A stretch of DNA of 6,428 nucleotides, from contig JAEEGY010000150.1 in the NCBI GenBank assembly GCA_016280565.1, positions 1-6,428 of the forward strand, in the 5' to 3' direction. Positions within the stretch are counted from its first letter, which is position 1. Each line of letters starts with the position of its first letter. The DNA comes from Fretibacterium sp. GTDB lineage: Bacteria > Synergistota > Synergistia > Synergistales > Aminobacteriaceae. Shown one piece after another: positions 1 to 5,560 of this stretch. The notes below the pieces were generated by a model, which was not told where the DNA came from, made no database searches, and was given only the letters and a program-made list of their open reading frames with translations. The position numbers and the translations under genes were made by a program.

Positions 1-1300
1 TCTGGGATACACGGTCGCTGCCGTACCGCTCGACGATGTACTTCAAAAGCTGTTCGCGCCCCTTGTCGGACACGTCCGTGTCGATATCCGGCATGCTGAT
101 GCGCTCCGGGTTCAGGAAACGCTCGAACAGCAGATTGTACCTCAGAGGGTCCAGCTCCGTGATGCGGAGGCTCCACGCCACCAGAGACCCCGCCGCGGAA
201 CCACGCCCCGGCCCGATGGGGATATGCCGCTCCTTCGCCGCCTGGATGATGCCGCAGACGATCAGGAAATACGCGGAGAACCCCATCTTGGTGATGATGC
301 CCAGCTCGTACTCCAGTCGCTTGCGATACTCCTCCGGCGGGTCCTCCGTCTTGAGGCGCATCTTCAACCCGGCGCGGGCCTGCTCCTCAAGGTAGCTGTC
401 CAGCGTCATGCCCTCGGCCAGCTCCAGGCTGGGCAGCATGTAATGCCCCGTCTTGAGCTTCAACTCGACGTTGCAGCGCTCCGCGATGGCCGCGGTGTTG
501 TCCAGCGCTTCCGGCACCTCCTCGCCAAAGGCCGCGTTCATCTCCTCCGGCGTCCAGAGGAAGAAATCGTTGGCGGAAAAACCGAAGGCGTCGTCCGTCT
601 CGTCGGCGTGGGTGTTGATGCGGAGCAGGATCTTGTGCCAGTTGTAATCTTCCTTGTTGAGATAATGCGAGTCGGCCGTGGCAATCAGCGGGATGCCCGT
701 GTCCTTCGACATTTTGATGAGCGCCCTGTTCACCCGGGTCTGCTCGGGGAGGGTGTTGGGCATGATCTCAAGGAAGAAATTGCCCTTGCCCATGATGTCC
801 TGATAAAGCAGAGCGCGTTTGGCGGCCTCGTCCTCCTTGCCCTCTAAGATGAACTGGGGGATCTCCCCCGCCAGGCACGCGGACGAGGCGATGAGGCCCC
901 TGGCGTGGCTGGCCAGGAGGTCGTGGTCGATGCGCGGCTTATAGTAAAACCCGTCGGTGTTGGCGACGGAGATGATCTTCACCAGGTTGTGATACCCCTC
1001 CTCCGTCTCGGAGAGGAGGAGCAGGTGGTTGTTCTTGCCTTTCTTTTCTCTGGAGCGGTAGCCGTCCGGGTCAACGTAGGTCTCGCACCCCAGGATGGGC
1101 TTCACGCCCTGGGCGCGGCAGTTCTCGTAGAACTCCACAATGCCGTACATGACCCCGTGATCGGTCATGGCCACCGCCTTGTTGCGCGGCTCCTCCTCGC
1201 TCCAGCCCGCCACCTTTTTGGCCAGGTCCTTGGTGCGGATGGCGCCGTCCAGCAGGCTGTACTCCGTGTGGACGTGCAGATGAACAAAGGGTCTCGTCAT
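1..1300 (-). CDS. dnaE: DNA polymerase III alpha subunit (DnaE), N-terminal 433 residues, cut by window edge
   Basis: This is the catalytic subunit of the replicative DNA polymerase. The frame is open from an ATG at 1300 to base 1, so the gene continues leftward; about 433 of the roughly 1,100 residues usual for the family are present. The N-terminal PHP domain begins with HLHVHTEYSLLDGA (residues 7-20). All nine usual metal ligands can be seen: H7, H9, D18, H48, E73, H92, C142, D210 and H212. The C-family polymerase core follows, with GPGRGSAAGSLV (363-374) in the palm and the catalytic motif MPDIDTD (403-409). D405 and D407 match the catalytic aspartates D401 and D403 of E. coli DnaE. The residues after that motif (VSDKGRE) differ from the commoner DFxxxxR form. 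The ATG directly follows the dnaX stop, and GAGGGGAG lies 10 nt upstream, inside dnaX. Identification is firm; the C-terminal half cannot be judged. Confidence 0.97.
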   Translation of the reverse strand, partial: MTRPFVHLHVHTEYSLLDGAIRTKDLAKKVAGWSEEEPRNKAVAMTDHGVMYGIVEFYENCRAQGVKPILGCETYVDPDGYRSREKKGKNNHLLLLSETEEGYHNLVKIISVANTDGFYYKPRIDHDLLASHARGLIASSACLAGEIPQFILEGKEDEAAKRALLYQDIMGKGNFFLEIMPNTLPEQTRVNRALIKMSKDTGIPLIATADSHYLNKEDYNWHKILLRINTHADETDDAFGFSANDFFLWTPEEMNAAFGEEVPEALDNTAAIAERCNVELKLKTGHYMLPSLELAEGMTLDSYLEEQARAGLKMRLKTEDPPEEYRKRLEYELGIITKMGFSAYFLIVCGIIQAAKERHIPIGPGRGSAAGSLVAWSLRITELDPLRYNLLFERFLNPERISMPDIDTDVSDKGREQLLKYIVERYGSDRVSQ

Positions 1301-3304
1301 CTAAGCCTCACTCCCCTCTTCGCGGCTCTCCTCCGAGGGGGCGTCCCCGTCCCCGCCGCCGGCCTCCTCTTCCCTGTGACGGACGAGGACGACCTCGCCC
1401 CGCATCACCCGGGAGATATCCTTCATCAGCGCCCCAAAGGGCAGCCCGGACCTGGCGGGCTCGGGATTTTCCTGAGCCCCGGCCCCGGCTTCCTCGCCGC
1501 TCTCCTCGGGAGGGGGCGTGAAACGCGGCGCCCGCTTTTTAGGGACCGGCGCCTTCTCAGCGGGCTTTTCCTCAACCTCTGCCTCGGCCTGGGGAGGCAG
1601 CTCAGCGGGGCAGGCAAAGGTGTCCTCACCGTGACGCAGAAAGATCCCTTTATGCCCCGGCAGCACACGGACCAGCCCCGCGCAGTTCCGCTCCAGGCGC
1701 AGCGTCTCGTAATTGTAGCGGCTCCCCATGTCCAGGAGCAAATTCCCCTCCGCCTCCAGGAAGGCGGCATCCAGCAGGCCGCAGTACAGCGTGAAGTCCG
1801 CCTCCTGCACCTGGGACAGGAGCTGCGCGGCCGTCTCCCCGGAAACGGGCTGCCAGTTCAGCACGGGGGCCGCAGAAGGCTGGGACACTTCCTCTGCCCT
1901 GGAGGGTAACGCCTCCGCAACGGGAGGAAGCGGCTCCGGGGGTTCGGTCTTCTGACGCCGCCGGGGGGCGGGCTTCTCCTGCGGGACCGAGGCCTCCACA
2001 GAACCCGCTGCCTGAACGGGCATGGCCTCCGGGAAGCGTCCCACGCTTCCCTCCGACACGGCCGACCGAGCCAACGCCGCGTCCCCTTCGGGGCCGCGTA
2101 AGCTGGCTCGTCTGGCCGGCGGCTCCGGCTGGTCGGCAGTCTGGTCCAGCCTCCGCGAGGCGACTGCGCCTCGCTTCGACATAGCCGACCTGCCGAACGC
2201 CGCGACGCTGTCGCGCCGCGTAAGCTCGTCAGTCTGGCCAAGCGCCAGCATGAGCAGGCCGGCCAGCACGTCGGAGCGGACGCCCTGACGCGCCTGGGTG
2301 ATGAGGTTCACGAGGGAGGCCAGCAGAGAACGAAGTTCGTCCGGCTTCCAGCGGGGAGCCTCTTTCTGAAGGAAGGCCTTCTCCTGCTCGGAGACGTCGA
2401 GGGACTCCGCCACGTCCGGCCAGCGGGCCGTCAGCCAGAGGTTGCGGACCAGGGAGAAGAGCTCCTCAAAGACCCGCTGGGGAGAGCCTCCTTCAAACAT
2501 CTCCTTCAGCCCCGTGTAAGACGCCGGGCCCGCCTCACGGAGACCGGCCAGCCAGCGTTCAAGGGCCGGTCGGCTCCCCGCGCCCAGCGTCGCCTCCACG
2601 TCCGCCAGAGTCACCTCGCTCGCGGCGCGGTTGATGACCTGTTCCAGCATGGAGAGGGCGTCGCGCATGGCGCCGTCCGCCTGGCGGGCCACCTCCCACA
2701 GGGCCTCCGGCTGGGCCGCCACCTTCTCCCACTCGCAGACCCGCGTGAGCTGCTCAAATATCCGGCGCGCGCCGATGCTGTGGAAGGGGATGTGCTGGCA
2801 GCGGGAACGGATGGTGACGGGGACCTTGTGGGGCTCCGTCGTGGCCAGAATAAAGACAACATAGGAGGGCGGCTCCTCCAGCGTCTTCAGGAGGGCGTTG
2901 AAGGCCGCCGTGGAGAGCATGTGGACCTCATCGATGATATAGACCTTGTATTTTGAGGAGAAGGGGGCCAGGGTCACATGGCTTTTGAGCTCGCGGACCT
3001 CGTCGACGCTGTTGTTGGACGCGCCGTCGATCTCCACCACGTCCAGGCTCTCCCCCGCCGTGATGGCGAGGCAGTTAGGACATTTACCACAAGGCTCGTT
3101 ACCGTCAGGCGCGGTACAGTTCAGTGCCTTGGCCAGGATGCGGGCGACGGAGGTCTTGCCGCAGCCCCGGGGGCCGGAGAAGAGGTAAGCGTGGCCAATC
3201 CTCCCGCTGGAGAGGGAGTGACTCAGGACGTCGATCGCCGCGTCCTGCCCCACGACCTCCGCGAAGGTCTGAGGACGATATTGCCGGTATAAGGAAACAG
3301 CCAA
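1301..3304 (-). CDS. dnaX: DNA polymerase III gamma/tau subunit (clamp-loader ATPase)
   Basis: DnaX (667 residues) is the AAA+ motor of the clamp loader. It uses ATP to load the sliding clamp, and in its long form it ties the loader to the polymerase. It opens with SLYRQYRPQTFAEVVGQ, the usual start of the family. Walker A is GPRGCGKTS (44-52), zinc ligands are C63, C72, C75 and C78, Walker B is VYIIDEVHML (121-130), sensor 1 is ATTEPHKVP, the SRC arginine finger is R168, and sensor 2 is near R214. The collar domain ends near residue 355. A Pro/Ala/Arg/Glu-rich linker (about 360-480) contains the two structured repeats described separately. A folded C-terminal domain (about 482-565) and an acidic tail follow. 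The start is TTG; it is supported by family alignment and by GAGAGGAG about 10 nt upstream. The gene is first in an operon with dnaE. The repeats lengthen the protein without breaking the frame. Confidence 0.96.
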   Translation of the reverse strand: MAVSLYRQYRPQTFAEVVGQDAAIDVLSHSLSSGRIGHAYLFSGPRGCGKTSVARILAKALNCTAPDGNEPCGKCPNCLAITAGESLDVVEIDGASNNSVDEVRELKSHVTLAPFSSKYKVYIIDEVHMLSTAAFNALLKTLEEPPSYVVFILATTEPHKVPVTIRSRCQHIPFHSIGARRIFEQLTRVCEWEKVAAQPEALWEVARQADGAMRDALSMLEQVINRAASEVTLADVEATLGAGSRPALERWLAGLREAGPASYTGLKEMFEGGSPQRVFEELFSLVRNLWLTARWPDVAESLDVSEQEKAFLQKEAPRWKPDELRSLLASLVNLITQARQGVRSDVLAGLLMLALGQTDELTRRDSVAAFGRSAMSKRGAVASRRLDQTADQPEPPARRASLRGPEGDAALARSAVSEGSVGRFPEAMPVQAAGSVEASVPQEKPAPRRRQKTEPPEPLPPVAEALPSRAEEVSQPSAAPVLNWQPVSGETAAQLLSQVQEADFTLYCGLLDAAFLEAEGNLLLDMGSRYNYETLRLERNCAGLVRVLPGHKGIFLRHGEDTFACPAELPPQAEAEVEEKPAEKAPVPKKRAPRFTPPPEESGEEAGAGAQENPEPARSGLPFGALMKDISRVMRGEVVLVRHREEEAGGGDGDAPSEESREEGSEA
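2031..2117. repeat. Structured repeat, copy A (inside the dnaX linker, codons about 396-425)
   Basis: On the plus strand this copy begins with a perfect 9-bp hairpin (GGGAAGCGT, loop CCC, ACGCTTCCC; 2031-2051). Next comes an arm, CGAGCC (2067-2072), that pairs with GGCTCG (2105-2110). Outside it, across a 3-by-3 internal loop, GGCC (2060-2063) pairs with GGCC (2114-2117). The arms enclose a central hairpin with CCCC, loop TTC and GGGG (2083-2093), extended by CGCG pairing. Blocks shared with copy B are GCCGACC, AACGCCGCG, GCCGCGTAAGCT and GTCTGGCC. It is translated as part of DnaX in an unstructured linker. The layout resembles small palindromic elements that insert in frame into genes, such as the Rickettsia palindromic elements, but I do not recognise this family. 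Confidence 0.8.
2155..2239. repeat. Structured repeat, copy B (inside the dnaX linker, codons about 356-384)
   Basis: This copy has the same architecture as copy A, 122-124 bp away. It starts with an 8-bp hairpin (GCGAGGCG, loop ACTG, CGCCTCGC; 2155-2174). Its arm CTGCCG (2190-2195) pairs at 5 of 6 positions with CGTCAG (2227-2232), and the outer GCC (2184-2186) pairs with GGC (2236-2238). The central hairpin is CGCGAC, loop GCT, GTCGCG (2201-2215). The stem sequences differ from copy A while pairing is retained; the unpaired and block sequences are shared. The 37-bp spacer between the copies (2118-2154) repeats CAGTCTGG (2137-2144), which is also present near the end of this copy (2230-2237), so it may be a decayed fragment of a third unit. 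Confidence 0.8.
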
Positions 3305-3352
3305 GCGCCCTCAGCTCCTCTCAGATAGTCCTGCAGCTCGCGCCTGCCCCCC

Positions 3353-3382
3353 ATTGTATCATTCCCCTGAGGGGACAGGCAA
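3353..3382 (-). promoter_or_regulatory. Predicted sigma-70-type promoter of dnaX-dnaE
   Basis: Read on the minus strand, TTGCCT (3377-3382) is separated by 18 bp from TACAAT (3353-3358). The -10 is preceded by TGA, giving an extended -10 element. Transcription would start near 3346, leaving a leader of about 40 nt before the TTG start of dnaX. A 13-bp palindrome, TCCCCTGAGGGGA (3363-3375), fills most of the spacer between the two boxes. The rest of the 127-bp gap holds the ribosome binding site GAGAGGAG and the 30-bp repeat at the GNAT end. Confidence 0.6.
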
Positions 3383-3403
3383 ATCAAAAGGGGGAGAGGG
3401 GCT

Positions 3404-3433
3404 ACAGGTTTCAGGGCGGTTAGCCCTGAGTTT
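3404..3433 (+). repeat. 30-bp palindromic intergenic repeat, copy 1
   Basis: The sequence runs from ACAGGTTTCAGGGC to GCCCTGAGTTT. It contains a perfect 7-bp stem (TCAGGGC 3411-3417, loop GGTTA, GCCCTGA 3423-3429). It matches the reverse complement of 5527-5556 at 28 of 30 positions. Its last two bases lie in the TAA stop of the acetyltransferase gene. It could weakly terminate that transcript, but no run of U follows the stem on the minus strand, so a REP-like interspersed element is the better description. Confidence 0.75.
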
Positions 3434-3869
3434 AAAACTGTATCCGCGTCATCTCCCGCAGGACGCAGCTTCGGTAGGCCAGGTCCTCGCGGGCGGCGAA
3501 ACCTCTGGCCTCCCAGAAGCGGCTGCCCGCGTCGTTGTTCCGGAACACCAGCAGCCCGACCTTGGTGATGCCCAGGGCGCGGAGTTTTTCAAGCGCCGCC
3601 TCGACTAAGGCCGTGCCAATACCCCGCCCGCGGAACTCCGGCCGCACCCCGGCGTGGTAAATGTACCCCCGCCGTCCGTCGGAACCGGCCAGCAAAACGC
3701 CGGCGACACGGCCCTCCTCCTCGGCCACAAAGACCGTCTCCGGGTTGCGCGCCAGGAAGCGCAGCACCCCCTGGCGGGAATCGTCTAAGTTGTTCAGTTC
3801 CATCTCCGGGCAGGACCGCCACAGCGCATACACCTCGTCGTAGTCCTCCGGAGTCATGTTCCGTATCAT
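3432..3869 (-). CDS. GNAT-family N-acetyltransferase, YpeA-like
   Basis: This 145-residue protein has the length and layout of a single-domain GNAT enzyme, which moves an acetyl group from acetyl-CoA to an amine. The acetyl-CoA pyrophosphate loop is visible as VRPEFRGRGIGTALVEAAL (75-93), with the R/QxxGxG pattern at R80-G85. The C-terminal NNDAGSRFWEARGF (111-124) is the usual strand-turn that closes the acetyl-CoA site. The N-terminal EDYDEVYALW and the GRRGYIYHAGV segment recall E. coli YpeA, whose substrate is unsettled. The ATG at 3869 lies 2 bp after the ATPase stop, so it is probably translated by coupling; AAGGTG inside the ATPase end could serve as its ribosome binding site. A second Met at residue 5 is a possible start. 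Its place as the last gene of an amino acid uptake operon suggests that a small amine or amino acid is the substrate, but this is inference. Confidence 0.88.
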   Translation of the reverse strand: MIRNMTPEDYDEVYALWRSCPEMELNNLDDSRQGVLRFLARNPETVFVAEEEGRVAGVLLAGSDGRRGYIYHAGVRPEFRGRGIGTALVEAALEKLRALGITKVGLLVFRNNDAGSRFWEARGFAAREDLAYRSCVLREMTRIQF

Positions 3870-3871
3870 TT

Positions 3872-4768
3872 TTACAGCACCTTGTCGAGGAACGTCCGCG
3901 CCCGGTCCGACTTTGGCGTGGAGAAGAAGATATCCGGTGACGCGTCCTCCAGCACGGTCCCCTCGTCCAGGAAGCAGATGCGGTCCGACACCTCCCGGGC
4001 AAAGCCCATCTCGTGGGTCACGAGGATCATGGTGATGCCCGTGGTGGCCAGGCGCTTGATGACGTCCAGCACCTCCTTGACCATCTCCGGGTCCAGGGCG
4101 GAGGTGGGCGCGTCGAACAGCACGGCCTCCGGGTCCATGCAGAGCGTCCGGGCGATGGCCACCCGCTGCTTCTGCCCGCCGGAGAGCGTGCCGGGATAAA
4201 CGTCGATCTTGTCCAGCATCCCCACGTTCTCCAGCAGGGCGCGGGCCTTCTCCACAGCCTGTTCCATCGGCATCTTCCTGACGTGGGTGGGCGCGTAGAT
4301 CATGTTCTGGAGCACCGTCATGTGGGGGAAGAGGTTGAAGTGCTGGAAGACCATGCCGATCTTCTCCCGCACGACGTTGGCGTCGACAAAGCTGTCCTGC
4401 GTGATCTCCTTCAGCAGGGCGTTGTACTCCGCGCCCTCGCGCCGCTTCAGCAGGTCCTTCGCCTTGATCTCCTTAATCAGCGCCTCGTCATTGTCCCAGC
4501 CCTCGCGCCGCATGTGCTGATAGGTCCGGGACGCGCGGATGACGTCAAAGTGAAGGTACGGGTCCGGCGGGGTGATGAGCTTGCTGTCCACCCAGATCTC
4601 GCCGTAGGTGGGCGGCTCCAGCAGGTTGATGGAGCGGAGCAGAGTGGACTTGCCGCTCCCCGAGGGGCCGATGATGCTCACGATCTCCCCGTCGTCCACC
4701 GTCAGGCTGACGCCCTTGAGCACCGGCAGAGCGCCGAAGTTCTTGTAAAGGTTCCTAATGTCGATCAC
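3872..4768 (-). CDS. Polar amino acid ABC transporter ATP-binding protein, with insertion and altered Walker B
   Basis: This is the cytoplasmic ATPase of a GlnQ/HisP-type importer, 298 residues against about 240 for E. coli GlnQ. Walker A is GPSGSGKST (34-42), the Q-loop is MVFQHFNLFPH with Q142, the signature is LSGGQ (195-199), the D-loop is SALD (223-226) and the switch histidine is H252. Two oddities are plain. First, Walker B reads AVLFDAPTSALDPE: the glutamate that normally follows the aspartate is A220, codon GCG at 4109-4111. Second, about 58 extra residues, rich in Lys, Glu and Arg and probably helical, lie at roughly 73-130, between Walker A and the Q-loop. The start is GTG at 4768, overlapping the permease gene by 14 bp; GGAGAGG lies 13-19 nt upstream. 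No ATG near the start would preserve the first strand. Family assignment is firm; whether it hydrolyses ATP normally is open. Confidence 0.94.
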   Translation of the reverse strand: MIDIRNLYKNFGALPVLKGVSLTVDDGEIVSIIGPSGSGKSTLLRSINLLEPPTYGEIWVDSKLITPPDPYLHFDVIRASRTYQHMRREGWDNDEALIKEIKAKDLLKRREGAEYNALLKEITQDSFVDANVVREKIGMVFQHFNLFPHMTVLQNMIYAPTHVRKMPMEQAVEKARALLENVGMLDKIDVYPGTLSGGQKQRVAIARTLCMDPEAVLFDAPTSALDPEMVKEVLDVIKRLATTGITMILVTHEMGFAREVSDRICFLDEGTVLEDASPDIFFSTPKSDRARTFLDKVL

Positions 4769-5420
4769 TTTTGTTCACCCGCCTCTCCAGGTACTTGCCG
4801 AACCAGGACAGCGCCATGACCAGCACATAGTAAAACACCGAGATGACGAAGAAGGGCTCGAAGGCCCGGTAGGTCGCCGCCTGGATGAGCTGGCCCACGC
4901 GCAGGATGTCCACCAGGCCGATGGACGCGATGAGCGTGGTGTTCTTCAGCAGGCCGATGAACTCGTTCACCAGGCTTGGCAGCACGCTCTTCACCGCCTG
5001 GGGAAGGATGATGTCCTTCATCATGGCGGGGTAGCGCACGCCAAGGGCCATGGCCGCCTCGTACTGCCCCCGGTCGATGGCGCGGATGCCGCCGCGCATA
5101 CTCTCGCTGATGTAGGCGGCGGAGTTCATCGAGAACACGACGACCCCCGCAGTGAAGGCGCTCATCTTCACCCCCGTGGCGATGGGGATGCCGAAGTACG
5201 TCATGAAGACCTGCACAAGGATGGGGACGCCCCGGAAGATGGAGGTGTAGAAATCAGCAAACCACTGCAGGGGTCGGATGTTGGAGATCTTGCACAGGGA
5301 CAGCGGAATGGAGAGGAGCAGCGCGAAGAACAGCGAACAGAACGTCACCTTGAGGGTCACGAGCAGCGCGCTGCCGAACATGGGCAGGTAGCCCCAAATG
5401 ATGCTGAAATCAAGCCGCAT
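4755..5420 (-). CDS. Polar amino acid ABC transporter permease (HisM/GlnP type)
   Basis: This 221-residue integral membrane protein forms the substrate channel of the importer. Hydrophobic spans can be read at about 14-40, 60-80, 88-108, 150-170 and 188-207, giving the five-helix core usual for the family. The EAA loop that docks onto the ATPase is clear: EAAMALGVRYPAMMKDIILP (121-140), with the conserved G127 and ILP. FRGVPILVQVF (62-72) and KNTTLIASIGL (159-169) are also typical. Only one permease gene is present, so the channel is probably a homodimer. The ATG at 5420 has AAAGGG about 8 nt upstream. The gene follows the binding-protein gene after 140 bp, a gap that contains two hairpins, and its 3' end overlaps the ATPase gene. 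Confidence 0.95.
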   Translation of the reverse strand: MRLDFSIIWGYLPMFGSALLVTLKVTFCSLFFALLLSIPLSLCKISNIRPLQWFADFYTSIFRGVPILVQVFMTYFGIPIATGVKMSAFTAGVVVFSMNSAAYISESMRGGIRAIDRGQYEAAMALGVRYPAMMKDIILPQAVKSVLPSLVNEFIGLLKNTTLIASIGLVDILRVGQLIQAATYRAFEPFFVISVFYYVLVMALSWFGKYLERRVNKSDRH

Positions 5421-5449
5421 GATCTTACCCTTTCAACGGAAACAAACGG

Positions 5450-5473
5450 CCTCCCGGCAACGGGGCCGGGAGG
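5450..5473 (-). terminator. Hairpin between binding-protein and permease genes, possible partial terminator
   Basis: There is a perfect 9-bp stem: CCTCCCGGC (5450-5458) and GCCGGGAGG (5465-5473), with a 6-nt loop. On the minus strand it is followed by CCGTTTGTTTCCGTT, a loose T-rich stretch rather than a clean run. It could reduce read-through into the permease gene, or protect the 3' end of the binding-protein message; either would give the usual excess of binding protein over membrane subunits. A smaller stem, GGGCA/TGCCC (5485-5498), lies just upstream on the transcript. No gene is visible in the 140-bp gap 5421-5560. Confidence 0.5.
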
Positions 5474-5526
5474 TGTCCTTCAACGGGCAGGGATGCCCTG
5501 GTGTCGCGAGCAACAACGAAACTTCC

Positions 5527-5556
5527 AAGCTCAGGGCTGACCGCCCTGAAACCTGT
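5527..5556 (-). repeat. 30-bp palindromic intergenic repeat, copy 2
   Basis: On the minus strand this reads from ACAGGTTTCAGGGC to GCCCTGAGCTT, with a 7-bp stem (TCAGGGC 5531-5537 and GCCCTGA 5543-5549 on the plus strand) and a 5-nt loop. It differs from copy 1 at two positions, one in the loop and one beyond the stem. It starts 4 nt after the stop of the binding-protein gene. Relative to the gene it follows, it is in the opposite orientation to copy 1. Confidence 0.75.
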
Positions 5557-5560
5557 GACT

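Noticed and set aside
1536..1546. Possible slippery site (CCT AAA AAG) in dnaX for a gamma/tau frameshift
   Set aside because: The E. coli site is A AAA AAG; here the preceding base is T, so a -1 slip of the first tRNA would fall on TAA. It also lies very near the C-terminus (codons 588-590), not where a gamma form would end.
905..1909. Long plus-strand open frame of 334 codons across the dnaE/dnaX junction
   Set aside because: It is antisense to two certain genes, its product is low-complexity and lacks recognisable motifs, and GC-rich codon use on the minus strand creates such open frames.
1989..2029. GAGGCC/GGCCTC inverted repeat next to copy A
   Set aside because: The 6-bp stem has a 29-nt loop, is expected by chance in GC-rich coding DNA, and has no counterpart beside copy B.
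2031..2239. CRISPR array in the dnaX repeat region
   Set aside because: There are only two imperfect units, they are internally palindromic with varying stems, and they lie in a translated frame, so they do not have the repeat-spacer pattern.
3404..3433. Strong Rho-independent terminator after the acetyltransferase gene
   Set aside because: The 7-bp stem is not followed by a U-run on the minus strand, and the second copy in opposite orientation fits a dispersed repeat better.
4013..5540. Plus-strand open frames of 268 and 260 codons opposite the transporter genes
   Set aside because: Both are His/Asp/Arg/Val-rich mirror images of the ATPase and permease genes, with no domain signature and no convincing ribosome binding site.
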